Origin: FLUQ01 sp031548325 | GTDB lineage: Bacteria > Desulfobacterota > Desulfovibrionia > Desulfovibrionales > Desulfovibrionaceae | Direction: 5' to 3' | Assembly: GCA_031548325.1 (NCBI GenBank) | Contig: JAVBRE010000080.1 | Span: forward strand, 1-46,916 | DNA: 46,916 bases | Shown: piece by piece, positions 8,248-16,251 of the stretch | Layout: every line of letters begins with the position of its first letter | Position numbering within the stretch: the first letter of the stretch is position 1 | Translations under genes and position numbers: made by a program | The notes under the pieces: generated by a model | Database searches by the model: none | Told to the model about the DNA's origin: nothing | The model's input: only the letters and a program-made list of their open reading frames with translations

Positions 8248-9450
8248 TCAGCGCTGTAACGCGTGCGCATACACTTCCACTATCTGCGATTTGGATACGG
8301 ACCTCGGATTGGTGCCGATGCAGTAATCATTCAGGGCGCCTTCCGCGAGGGATTCAAAATCTTCCGCCTTGCCGCCCGCGACCGCCAGATTGGCCGGCAG
8401 CCCCACCTCGACGATCAAACGCCGCACCGCGTCGATAACTTCGCTTGAGGACATTTTTTCACCGGTCAGGGCCAGTCCGATATCGGAATAGGCCTTTTTG
8501 CAGACCAGATCGTTGAAACGCATGACCGACGGCAACAGAATCGAATTGGCCACGCCGTGCGGCAGGTTGTAGCGCGGACCGATCTGGTGCGCCATCGAAT
8601 GGGTCAGCCCCAGGCCCGCGTTGGAAAAAGCGATGCCCGCCATGTACGAAGCAAGGGCCATGGATTCGCGGGCCTCCACGTTGTCGCCCTGTCCCACCGC
8701 CACGGGAAGCGCCTCGCCTATCTGCCGGATGGCCTGATAGGCCAGAGCGCGGGTCAGGGGCGTCGCCTTGGTCGCCACATAGGCCTCAATGGAATGGGTC
8801 AGGGCATCGATGCCCGTGGCCGCGGTGACGCTCGGCGGCACGCGCAGCATCAGGCAGGCGTCGATCAGGGCCAGGTCGGGCACCAGAACGGGGTGGACGA
8901 TGACCTGCTTGTGGTGCGAATCGGAATCGGAAATCACCGTGACGCTGGTCGCCTCGGACCCCGTCCCGGCAGTGGTCGGCAGGGCGACGAGCGGAGCGCG
9001 CCGGTTGCCGATGCGCGCCGGATCAAGCAAATCGGCGGTACGCAGCCCGGGATTGGCGGCCAGAACCACAATGGCCTTTGCAGCGTCAATGGCGGAGCCG
9101 CCGCCGATGGCGACCATGCCGTCGCAGCCGGACGCGGTGAAACGTTCCGCCTCTTGTTCGACGACGCGGCTTTGCGGTTCTCCCGCCGGCTGGCGGCAGA
9201 CGCAATGCGCGATGCCGCTGTAGTTAAGCGAACGATACATGGCATCCGCCAGGCCGAGGCTGTCGACGATTTCATCGATCACGACGAAAACGTTGCGAAT
9301 GCCGCGAACGGACAAGGCCTCGCCGATGCGGGAAATCGCGCCGCCGCCGATATAGGTGTCCGACGGCAGTCGAAATTCCTTGACCGCCCGCACATTCAGC
9401 AGGTCCAGCGCCTGGTATACTATGTGTCCCACTTCCTGTTCGTTAAGCAT
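8248..9450 (-). CDS. eutG: EutG iron-dependent alcohol dehydrogenase
   Basis: 400 residues of the group III, iron-containing alcohol dehydrogenase family. NAD-binding motif GGGSAIDAAKAI is near residue 100; metal ligands lie in DALTHSIEAYVATKATPL and in GLTHSMAHQIGPRYNLPHG. It reduces acetaldehyde to ethanol and so regenerates NAD inside the microcompartment. The N-terminal 25 residues (EQEVGHIVYQALDLLN) form an amphipathic extension before the catalytic domain, probably a targeting peptide. The start overlaps the end of eutJ by 8 bases, which suggests translational coupling. Confidence 0.95.
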   Translation of the reverse strand: MLNEQEVGHIVYQALDLLNVRAVKEFRLPSDTYIGGGAISRIGEALSVRGIRNVFVVIDEIVDSLGLADAMYRSLNYSGIAHCVCRQPAGEPQSRVVEQEAERFTASGCDGMVAIGGGSAIDAAKAIVVLAANPGLRTADLLDPARIGNRRAPLVALPTTAGTGSEATSVTVISDSDSHHKQVIVHPVLVPDLALIDACLMLRVPPSVTAATGIDALTHSIEAYVATKATPLTRALAYQAIRQIGEALPVAVGQGDNVEARESMALASYMAGIAFSNAGLGLTHSMAHQIGPRYNLPHGVANSILLPSVMRFNDLVCKKAYSDIGLALTGEKMSSSEVIDAVRRLIVEVGLPANLAVAGGKAEDFESLAEGALNDYCIGTNPRSVSKSQIVEVYAHALQR

Positions 9451-10312
9451 GTGTTCCTCGGCCGCTCTTTCGTTTCCCCTGCTTTTCCGCTTTCGGCCGA
9501 TAGGCCGTGATGCCCAGGGGCGTCAGAAAAATAGGGTTGTCGGGGAGCACGACCACGTGATCGGGAAATTCGTATTCAAAAAGCTCCCGGACGCCGGGCA
9601 GCGTGCAGGACCCGCCCGCGAGATACAAAGAATCAACTTTGTGTCCCTTGATGTGCTGGCGAACGATGTCCGCCATTTTTTCAAACACCGGGCGCACAAT
9701 GGGCCAGACCGCCCTGCCGCTCGAAATCTTAAAGGCCTCGGCCTCTTCCAGGGTCAGCCGGTTGGCCCCGGCGATGGTCAGCGAGACATGACGCCCGCCC
9801 GTGGGCTCGTCGCCGGAATAGACGACCTTGCCGCCGCGCAGCACCGCCACTCCGGTCGTTCCTCCGCCTATGTCGACCACGGCCGCGCGGTCGAGATCCA
9901 AAAGATGGGCCACGGCCGACGGTTCATCGATAACCGCTTCAACTTCCAGTCCCGCGGCTTCAAGCACGTTGACGGAAATACGCGGGTCCGTGCCCGGAGG
10001 ATACGAGGTGGTGACTTTTGTGAAGGCCACTCCCAACTTTTCCTTCAAGGCTTCCATTTGCTTTCGGACAATGGCGGCGGCGCCGTAAAAATTGAGGACA
10101 ACGCCGTCCCGCACCACGTCGGCCCATTCAAGGCACACGCCCACCGGATTGTTGTTTTCGTCAAGCGCCATGCTGACCACATCGCTCGTGCCCAGGTCGA
10201 TGCCCAGACGCAAGGAGCCGGACGTTTTGGCCGGCGTCATGTCGTTGGCGATGGCGGCCGCGCGTTGCAGGCAGCCGTTGAGCCAATCGGGCGCTGTGTT
10301 CACCTGGGCCAT
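9443..10312 (-). CDS. eutJ: EutJ, Hsp70/actin-fold chaperone-like protein
   Basis: 289 residues with the actin-fold ATPase motifs LRLGIDLGTSDVVSMALD and VVDIGGGTTGVAVLRGG plus a GGSCTLPGVRELFEYEF segment near the end. It is the EutJ family, thought to act as a chaperone in eut microcompartment assembly; its exact role is not established. It sits between eutE and eutG, the usual place, 27 bases after eutE and overlapping eutG. Confidence 0.93.
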   Translation of the reverse strand: MAQVNTAPDWLNGCLQRAAAIANDMTPAKTSGSLRLGIDLGTSDVVSMALDENNNPVGVCLEWADVVRDGVVLNFYGAAAIVRKQMEALKEKLGVAFTKVTTSYPPGTDPRISVNVLEAAGLEVEAVIDEPSAVAHLLDLDRAAVVDIGGGTTGVAVLRGGKVVYSGDEPTGGRHVSLTIAGANRLTLEEAEAFKISSGRAVWPIVRPVFEKMADIVRQHIKGHKVDSLYLAGGSCTLPGVRELFEYEFPDHVVVLPDNPIFLTPLGITAYRPKAEKQGKRKSGRGTHA

Positions 10313-10339
10313 ATTCTTGTCCTGTCCTTGTGCCTCGCG

Positions 10340-11755
10340 TCAGACAACGCGGAAATGGTCGACCATGACGCAACGGCGCAGACGGACAAAGGTCCGGGCC
10401 GAGGTGACGCCCTCACCGGTGGGTGTGGAAATGGTCATGGTTGTCCAGCCTTCGCCGCCAAAGCCGAGCCCCGCGAGGCAGGGTCCGTTCTTGACGAAGA
10501 TGCTGGTGTTGATCTCGTTCGCCATCCGGTCGAGATTGTCCAAATTTTTTGAATGCATGGCCGCCGTATGCCGGCACCCGCCTTCAAGCTTTACCGCCAG
10601 GTCGATGGCCTGGTCCGCATTGTCGGCGCGGACCACGGGCAGCACCGGCATCATCAGTTCCGTCACCGCAAAAGGGTGGTCTGCGGGCGTTTCAACAAAA
10701 AGCAGACGCGTGTCGGCCGGAACGGCAAGGCCTATGGCCGCGGCTATTTTCGCCGCGTCGCGGCCGACGTAGTCACGGTTGACCGTGCCCTTGCCGTCGG
10801 GGCCGATACTGGCGAGCAGCACGCTTTCAAGCTGCTTTGCCTGATCGCGGGTCAGTTCCACCGCCTTGTGGTTTTTCATCTCGGATTTCAGTTGATTGCA
10901 GATCCCTGCAACGGCAACGACCTCTTTTTCGTCAACGCAGATGACGTTGTTGTCAAAAGACGCACCCCAGACGATGTCGCGGGCCGCGCGCGCAATATCG
11001 GCACTTTCGTCGACGACCACCGGCGGGTTGCCCGCACCGGCGGCGATGAGGCGCTTGTCCGTGTGCGAGCGGGCGGCGTGCACCACGGCTTCGCCCCCGG
11101 TCACGGTCAGCAGATGGATGCCCGGATAGCGAAATAGACGTTGGGCGGTTTCGATATTGGGCTCGACAACGGTGGTTATGACGTTGCCCGGACCACCCGC
11201 CGCGACCACCGCTTCGTTGATCAGGGCTATGACGCGCTGCGACACGCGTTTGGCCGCCGGGTGCGGCGCGAACACCACCGCGTTGCCCGCGGAAATCATG
11301 CTGATGGCGTTGTTGATGATCGTCGCGGCCGGGTTCGTGGACGGCGTCACCGACGCAATAACGCCCCAGGCGGCATTTTCGATCAGAGTCAGCCCTTTGT
11401 CGCCACTGAGCGCCAGCGGCGACAGGCATTCCGGCCCGGGCGTATGGCGGGCCATGGAAAGATTCTTCAGGGTCTTGTCTTCAACCCTGCCCATGCCGGT
11501 TTCAGAAACGGCCAGTTCGGCCAACTCGCGGGCATGGCGTTCGCCCGCCTGACGGATGGCGTTGACCACGCACTCGCGCCGGGAAACGGTATGCAACGCC
11601 TTTTGCGCGTCATGCGCTTCGGCCACGGCGTCGTCCAGTTCCTGAAACACGCCCGGTACCGCCGCCTGCCGGCGGACCGCCGCCGGAGGCGCGCCGTCCA
11701 TTGACGCCAGAACGGCACGGACGATGCTTTCGATGTTTCGCGCGTCGATATCCAC
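10340..11755 (-). CDS. eutE: EutE CoA-acylating acetaldehyde dehydrogenase
   Basis: 471 residues of the aldehyde dehydrogenase superfamily, CoA-acylating branch. The predicted catalytic Cys lies in FDNNVICVDEKEVV; NAD-binding residues lie in VTPSTNPAATIINN. It turns acetaldehyde, NAD and CoA into acetyl-CoA and NADH. The first 20 residues (RNIESIVRAVLASMDG) form an amphipathic helix, followed by an Ala/Pro-rich linker, the typical encapsulation peptide that targets the enzyme to the compartment lumen. It follows eutN by 21 bases. Confidence 0.96.
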   Translation of the reverse strand: MDIDARNIESIVRAVLASMDGAPPAAVRRQAAVPGVFQELDDAVAEAHDAQKALHTVSRRECVVNAIRQAGERHARELAELAVSETGMGRVEDKTLKNLSMARHTPGPECLSPLALSGDKGLTLIENAAWGVIASVTPSTNPAATIINNAISMISAGNAVVFAPHPAAKRVSQRVIALINEAVVAAGGPGNVITTVVEPNIETAQRLFRYPGIHLLTVTGGEAVVHAARSHTDKRLIAAGAGNPPVVVDESADIARAARDIVWGASFDNNVICVDEKEVVAVAGICNQLKSEMKNHKAVELTRDQAKQLESVLLASIGPDGKGTVNRDYVGRDAAKIAAAIGLAVPADTRLLFVETPADHPFAVTELMMPVLPVVRADNADQAIDLAVKLEGGCRHTAAMHSKNLDNLDRMANEINTSIFVKNGPCLAGLGFGGEGWTTMTISTPTGEGVTSARTFVRLRRCVMVDHFRVV

Positions 11756-11776
11756 AATGCTCCTCGCCGGCCATTC

Positions 11777-12061
11777 CTATTTGTGGAAAATGACCTTGTC
11801 CTCTATCACCACCTCGTCGACGATGCCGATAACGCTCATGTCGATGGGCGCTTCGTTGTGAATGGTCTTGCGCGCGGAACTGCCCTGCACGACAAGCACC
11901 CATTCGCCGTTGCCGGCACCGATGCTGTCGGATGCGACATGGGTGTCGCCCAGAGGCTTTCCGTCCGCTCCGACAAGGTCCACAACCAGCAACCTGTCTT
12001 GCTCGAGTCCGCTGTGCTTGACCGTAGATACAACCTGACCGATGACGACTGCGAGTTTCAT
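11777..12061 (-). CDS. eutN: EutN pentameric shell vertex protein (BMC-P)
   Basis: 94 residues of the EutN/CcmL family, which forms pentamers that cap the vertices of the shell. Typical features are the start MKLAVVIGQVVSTVKHSGL, the segment LLVVDLVGADGKPLGDTHVASDSIGAGNGEWVLVV (quoted here only as its central DSIGAGNGEWVLVV) and the C-terminal IVDEVV. It is separated from eutM by 117 bases that fold into a strong hairpin. Confidence 0.95.
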   Translation of the reverse strand: MKLAVVIGQVVSTVKHSGLEQDRLLVVDLVGADGKPLGDTHVASDSIGAGNGEWVLVVQGSSARKTIHNEAPIDMSVIGIVDEVVIEDKVIFHK

Positions 12062-12130
12062 GCTGTTCTCGAACTGGGTAAAAAGCCCACCCGCCCGGTC
12101 GGACGCGGTGCGCGTTGCATTCGCGCAACT

Positions 12131-12170
12131 ACGCGCCGACGCCGGACATTCACGCCCGGCGCCGGCGCGT
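12131..12170 (-). other. 15-bp intercistronic hairpin between eutM and eutN
   Basis: Arms 12131-12145 and 12156-12170 pair over 15 positions on the minus-strand transcript, with one G-U pair and a 10-base loop. No T-run follows on the minus strand, so an intrinsic terminator is unlikely. The place, just after the major hexameric shell gene eutM, suits a 3'-end stabiliser that would raise EutM above the vertex protein EutN. The pairing is seen directly; the role is inference. Confidence 0.6.
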
Positions 12171-12178
12171 CTTGCTCA

Positions 12179-12469
12179 TTAGTCATTGAAATTTCCGCTC
12201 ATTTTAATCGGAAAAATTTCTTCCAGATCGCCGTGAGGACGCGGGATGACATGAACGGAAACGAGTTCGCCGATGCGCTGCGCGGCAGCCGCGCCCGCGT
12301 CGGTGGCGGCCTTGCAGGCGGCGACGTCGCCGCGCACCATAGCGGTCACCAACCCGCCGCCGATCTGCTTGTAGCCGACCAGCTTGACCCGGGCGGCCTT
12401 GACCATGGCGTCGGACGCTTCAATCAATGCCACCAGACCTTTGGTTTCAATCATGCCCAATGCTTCCAT
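12179..12469 (-). CDS. eutM: EutM major hexameric shell protein (BMC-H)
   Basis: 96 residues, a canonical PduA/EutM-type BMC domain: MEALGMIETKGLVALIEASD at the start and the pore region VGYKQIGGGLVTAMVRGDVA. The C-terminus is short (VIPRPHGDLEEIFP). It is expected to be the most abundant shell facet protein. It has a good ribosome-binding site (GGAGAG). The gaps on both sides (to eutD and to eutN) contain hairpins, which suggests separate control of its mRNA level. Confidence 0.96.
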   Translation of the reverse strand: MEALGMIETKGLVALIEASDAMVKAARVKLVGYKQIGGGLVTAMVRGDVAACKAATDAGAAAAQRIGELVSVHVIPRPHGDLEEIFPIKMSGNFND

Positions 12470-12495
12470 TGTATTCTCTCCACTTGGTTAAAATG

Positions 12496-12578
12496 GCCCG
12501 AGTTTCCCGGGCATTGCTCAACAAAACCAAATACCGCCAAAAATCCGCAATACGCCGCCCCGCCCCTTCGGGCCGGGC
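12496..12578 (-). terminator. Weak terminator or attenuator hairpins between eutD and eutM
   Basis: Two GC-rich hairpins lie in this gap. One at 12496-12512 pairs GCCCGAG with CCCGGGC around a 3-base loop (one wobble pair on the minus strand) and is followed on that strand by CATTTT. The other, around 12557-12578, pairs GGCCC with GGGGC-type arms. They could partly terminate or process the message ahead of eutM. The T-run is short, so read-through is likely. Confidence 0.35.
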
Positions 12579-12581
12579 CTG

Positions 12582-13574
12582 CTATTTTCGTTCGCCCACC
12601 ACCGGAACCATCTTCATGGCCAGAAGAGCGGTTTCAACCATATCCTCGGCGCTGCAACCGCGCGACAAGTCATGCATGGGACATCTCAAGCCCTGGATCA
12701 TGGGGCCGAGCGCGCTGTACCCGCCCAGCCGCTGCGCGATTTTGTACCCGATGTTGCCCGCGGACAGATTCGGAAAAACAAACACGTTGGCATCGCCGGC
12801 CAAAGGGCTGCCCGGAACCTTCTGCGCGGCCACGGAAGGCACGACGGCCGCGTCGAACTGCAACTCGCCGTCCACCAGCAGCGAAGAGTCGCGTTCTTTG
12901 ACCAGATCCATGGCCTTGCGCACGGCTTCGGCAGCCGGGTGCTTGGCGCTGCCCTTGCTCGAAAAAGAGAGCATGGCCACGCGCGGGGCTTCCCCTATCA
13001 GGTTGCGGTAGCTGGCCGCAGCCGCCAGGGCGATGTCGGCCAGTTGATCCGTGGTGGGTTCGGGCACAACGGCGCAGTCGGCAAAACCGAGCACGCGCCC
13101 GCCGTCCGGCGGCACCATGAAGAAAATCGAAGACAGGGTGCGGTTGCCCTCGGCCAGGCCGATAACCTTGAGCGCGGCGCGCAGCACGGATGAAGTGGCC
13201 GAAACATTGCCCGCGATGCAGTAATCGGCTTCGCTTGCCGCCAGCATCATGGCGCTGAACCACAGAGGATCGGCCAGTTCCGCGCGGATCTTGTCCGCCC
13301 CCAGGTCGGGATGCCGCTCGGCGCGCAGGGCGACGAGCCGCTCCAGCAGGGGGGAGCGCTCGGGATCAATGACGGAAATCCCGCCCAGCTTGAGGTCGTG
13401 CGTTCGGCAAAAGGCGCGCAGCGCGAAAGGGTTGGCGAGCAGCACCGGTTGGCCGTATCCCCGCTCAACCACGCTCAACGCGGCTTTGACCGAACGGACG
13501 TCAAGACTGTCCGGAAAGACGATCCTGCCGGGGTGCGCTTTGGCCCAGGCTGCGGCGGCTTCTATCAGACTCAT
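12582..13574 (-). CDS. eutD: EutD phosphate acetyltransferase
   Basis: 330 residues, phosphotransacetylase family (E. coli EutD is about 338). It converts acetyl-CoA and phosphate to acetyl phosphate and CoA, which recycles CoA inside the compartment. Conserved parts are GRIVFPDSLDVRSVKAAL at the start, the segment AGNVSATSSVLRAALKVIG in the middle, and VFPNLSAGNIGYKIAQRLGG near the end. It overlaps the end of eutT by four bases (ATGA), so the two are coupled. Confidence 0.95.
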   Translation of the reverse strand: MSLIEAAAAWAKAHPGRIVFPDSLDVRSVKAALSVVERGYGQPVLLANPFALRAFCRTHDLKLGGISVIDPERSPLLERLVALRAERHPDLGADKIRAELADPLWFSAMMLAASEADYCIAGNVSATSSVLRAALKVIGLAEGNRTLSSIFFMVPPDGGRVLGFADCAVVPEPTTDQLADIALAAAASYRNLIGEAPRVAMLSFSSKGSAKHPAAEAVRKAMDLVKERDSSLLVDGELQFDAAVVPSVAAQKVPGSPLAGDANVFVFPNLSAGNIGYKIAQRLGGYSALGPMIQGLRCPMHDLSRGCSAEDMVETALLAMKMVPVVGERK

Positions 13575-14392
13575 GCCCGCATCCTTTCAGGCGGAACGGG
13601 GCTGCCCTGCTCCGCCAGATAGACAAGCAGCATCAACACGTAGACCGCGCTGCTCAAACGATTCAGACCCTGCATGACGTCGGGCCGGGTGACGGTAAAG
13701 TCGCGGGCGATATACACATCCGCCGCATAGAGCTCTGCCTCGCGGATCTGGGCGCGCAGCAGGTTGAGCCTTGCGACATGCGCGCCCTGGCCCGCCTCGG
13801 GCACGATATGGTCGTGTCCCAGATACTTGAGCGGATTGTGCGAAACAGCGTGGATAGCCGTTTCATCCATGTCGCCCATGGCGATGGCCGGCATCGTTTC
13901 GCCGGTGACCTCGGCTTTGAGCACATTGCCCAGCGCGGACCGGATATCGGCCAGCCACAGGGCCAAAGTCGGATATTTGCCCTCGGGGTCGAATTCCGCC
14001 TGGGTCAGAACCGCCTGGGCGATGGCGCTGTCCAGCTTGCCGCGCAGTTTCAGGCGCGGATCGTTTTTTGAAACCAGGTTGCGAGCGTCCAGATGCGTCA
14101 GGGTATCCGGTTTTTTGTCCAGAGGCTGACGGCACATCAGGCAACAGGCCTTGTGCCGCTCGCCGCTGCCGGTCAGCGGGTTGACCCGCTTTAATTCAGG
14201 CGCTTCCGCGTCCGGCCTTTCGTCCAGAAACACCCTGCCCGCTTCGTCGGCGTACTTGACGGTGATCCGCCGCTCGTCAAGCAGCCCCTTCGCCGCCGGC
14301 GTCAAACGCGCGCCGACCGGCAGGTGGATCTCCGTGCCGTGCCCGAGGCCGAACTGCTCCCGCAGCCAAGTTTCCGTTATATACGGACCCAT
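13571..14392 (-). CDS. eutT: EutT cob(I)alamin adenosyltransferase
   Basis: 273 residues from the ATG at 14392, which has GGAGG six bases upstream; the GTG at 14398 sits between this site and the ATG and is less likely. EutT makes adenosylcobalamin for EutBC. The family fold is clear: YITETWLREQFGLGHGTEIH, DTLTHLDARNLVSKNDPRL and LNRLSSAVYVLMLLV. The metal-site motif in enterobacterial EutT is HX11CCX2C. Here the CCLMC part is present, but the residue 12 positions before the first Cys is Asn (VNPLTGSGERHKACCLMC), so the first His is missing unless the His three residues before the cysteines replaces it. Confidence 0.92.
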   Translation of the reverse strand: MGPYITETWLREQFGLGHGTEIHLPVGARLTPAAKGLLDERRITVKYADEAGRVFLDERPDAEAPELKRVNPLTGSGERHKACCLMCRQPLDKKPDTLTHLDARNLVSKNDPRLKLRGKLDSAIAQAVLTQAEFDPEGKYPTLALWLADIRSALGNVLKAEVTGETMPAIAMGDMDETAIHAVSHNPLKYLGHDHIVPEAGQGAHVARLNLLRAQIREAELYAADVYIARDFTVTRPDVMQGLNRLSSAVYVLMLLVYLAEQGSPVPPERMRA

Positions 14393-14404
14393 CGCCACCC
14401 TCCG

Positions 14405-15130
14405 TCAGACTTCCTGCCAGTTGGCCGGGTAGGCGACATAGAAAAATTTCACCTTGGTGGGGGTGCCGAACTCGATGCTCGTGTTTTTGGGAATGAAGAG
14501 CACGTCACCGGTCTTGCATACGGTGGTTTCGCCGTTGCAACGGATGTGCAGCTCGCCTTCCAGCACGAGGTCAATCTCGTCATAAGTCAGCGTCCAGGGA
14601 AAAAAGCAGTTTTCCCAGGCCATGAAGCCGCCCGCCATGGAACTGCCGTCTTCTCCCGTGACCACATCGACGATGCCCACCCGGTTTTCGCTGCCGGCGC
14701 CTTCGAAAATTCCCATCCTGACGGTCTCGCCGGCCACGCGTTTGATGCCCTTGCTCGTGGTCTGCGACTGAAAGCCCGCTTCCGACGGAGGCGGCGCGGC
14801 CGCCGCGGGCATGGCCTGCTGGCTCACGGCCTTTTTGACCAGTTGGTCAACGACGTCCGCCGAAACGCTGCCGGCGGGCAGTTTGGCCATAATCGCAGCG
14901 CGGATGGCGGCCAGATCGCCGGCTGCCGGCTGCGCGGCTGCCGGTTTGCAGCAAACCGCGGGCGCGCAGCTTTGCGTGGCGGCAGCGGTTTCTACCAGCG
15001 CCAGACCGATCTGCTCGGCCACCTGGCGGGCTTCCGGGGTGACAATGCACTGGGGCAGGCAAATTTCCAGACATTTTTTTCCAGCCTGCTTTTCCTGACG
15101 TACGACAGCCGCGGTAATCAGACGTTTCAT
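14405..15130 (-). CDS. eutQ: EutQ cupin-domain acetate kinase-like protein
   Basis: 241 residues. The N-terminal half (MKRLITAAVVRQEKQAGKKC and a Cys/Ala-rich region) is the variable part of EutQ, and the C-terminal half (from about 125) is the cupin fold with WENCFFPWTLTYDEIDLVLE and HIRCNGETTVCKTGDVLFIP. EutQ from Salmonella is needed for compartment biogenesis and has acetate kinase activity. The start overlaps the end of eutP by four bases. Confidence 0.93.
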   Translation of the reverse strand: MKRLITAAVVRQEKQAGKKCLEICLPQCIVTPEARQVAEQIGLALVETAAATQSCAPAVCCKPAAAQPAAGDLAAIRAAIMAKLPAGSVSADVVDQLVKKAVSQQAMPAAAAPPPSEAGFQSQTTSKGIKRVAGETVRMGIFEGAGSENRVGIVDVVTGEDGSSMAGGFMAWENCFFPWTLTYDEIDLVLEGELHIRCNGETTVCKTGDVLFIPKNTSIEFGTPTKVKFFYVAYPANWQEV

Positions 15131-15609
15131 GATTTGGCGCTCCTTACGCTGGCATCCGGCAACGGGGTTTCCCCCAGCAAATAGGACTTCAACTCTTTTA
15201 CACTGCGCTGGTCCTGATTGGAAGTACGAAAAATGGGCCCGCTGAATCCTTGCTCGCGCAGCATGCTTTCAATTTCATCGGGTCTTGCGTCCGGCAAGTC
15301 CGTTTTGGTGATGACCCCGACCAGCCGCTTGCCCTCGTAGATGGTGAGCAGGCCCGGCGGCATGCGATATTCCTGCGCATCGCAGGGATGCACATACACA
15401 ATGGTGTCCACGTTGCTGGAGGTGTTGATCAGCGCGTGGTACAGCCTTGGGTGACTAAAATACTCACCGGGAGTGTCAATGCCGCCGGACTCGAATTCAA
15501 CGGCCTGGGTCTTGCGCACGTCGCCCTCCTGACCAAAAAGGGCTTTGAACAAAGTGGACTTGCCCGCGGCTATAGGACCTATCAGCATGAACCCGGCCTG
15601 ATCCCGCAT
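15127..15609 (-). CDS. eutP: EutP P-loop protein (acetate kinase / GTPase-like)
   Basis: 160 residues from the ATG at 15609, matching the usual 159 or so. This start lies one base after the eutS stop (TGACATG), which indicates translational coupling. An in-frame ATG at 15639 would overlap eutS by 29 bases and is less likely. G1 motif GPIAAGKST lies at the start, the G3-like motif is DTPGEY and the G4 motif is TKTD. EutP/PduV proteins are small Ras-like P-loop proteins; EutP of enterobacteria has been reported to have acetate kinase activity. Confidence 0.93.
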   Translation of the reverse strand: MRDQAGFMLIGPIAAGKSTLFKALFGQEGDVRKTQAVEFESGGIDTPGEYFSHPRLYHALINTSSNVDTIVYVHPCDAQEYRMPPGLLTIYEGKRLVGVITKTDLPDARPDEIESMLREQGFSGPIFRTSNQDQRSVKELKSYLLGETPLPDASVRSAKS

Positions 15610-15610
15610 G

Positions 15611-15949
15611 TCAGGTCCGCGTAATTTCGCAGGGCGCATAGCCCAACAGGGTTTTCAGGGTCGATACGACCTTGTGCAGCGCTTCTTCCACCGCGCCCAC
15701 CGAGCCGTAAATGACAAGCGCGCCGGTAAAACGGTCAAGGAAACCGATTTGAATGTTCGCGGCCTTGGTGGCGACGTCTCCGGCGATCATGGCGGTTTCG
15801 CCGGGGGTCAGGGTCATGATGCCGATGGCCTCGGCGCCGGGGATGCCGATTTTTTTGGCCAGATCATCCGTCGGATGGGCAATGAGGTGCGCCAGGGTCA
15901 CCTGTTTGCCCGGAACGAATTCCTGAATGATTCGTTCTTTGTCCGTCAT
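15611..15949 (-). CDS. eutS: EutS shell protein, first gene of the eut operon
   Basis: 112 residues, a circularly permuted BMC protein that forms a bent hexamer. The sequence is very close to the enterobacterial EutS as I remember it (DKERIIQEFVPGKQVTLAHL, GIMTLTPGETAMIAGDVATK, GFLDRFTGALVIYGSVGAVE). The ATG follows GGAGGGG. It is the promoter-proximal gene of the operon; the 302 bases upstream hold no convincing gene. Confidence 0.96.
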   Translation of the reverse strand: MTDKERIIQEFVPGKQVTLAHLIAHPTDDLAKKIGIPGAEAIGIMTLTPGETAMIAGDVATKAANIQIGFLDRFTGALVIYGSVGAVEEALHKVVSTLKTLLGYAPCEITRT

Positions 15950-16251
15950 CGCCCCTCCGCCTTTCTGATCTGAACCAGAACACTGAAATCTTGTTTATCG
16001 GCACGGTATTCGGCCGGTCGCGCCTCTTTCAAGCGGAAAATCTTTCTCCGCCCCCAGAAATCACATGTGAAGTCATCAGTGTAGCAGTACCCGCTTGTGA
16101 GAAATGTGTCAAGATTGTGTCGAAACGGTGACAGCCTCAAATACCCGGCGTTCCGCTTGGTATTCCCTCGATTTTCGCTGTCTGTATGGTGTTCCCTCAG
16201 CACGGCGCTGTCAACCACAAATCCGGCGTATACGTCTTCCCCGGAACAGAC
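15950..16251. promoter_or_regulatory. Leader and promoter region of the eut operon
   Basis: No gene is supported here. A TTGACA on the minus strand (16107-16112) could be a -35 box, but nothing close to a good -10 lies at the right distance (TACTGC at 17 bases, TACACT at 23). A perfect 10-base palindrome TCACATGTGA lies at 16061-16070, downstream of that box, and two TGTGTC words 10 bases apart lie at 16105-16121. These may be operator sites for an activator encoded elsewhere. The assignments are tentative. Confidence 0.35.

Noticed and set aside
15946..16218. A 90-codon open frame upstream of eutS on the minus strand
   Set aside because: It overlaps the start of eutS, has no family resemblance and covers the promoter-like and palindromic sites; it is better read as leader DNA.
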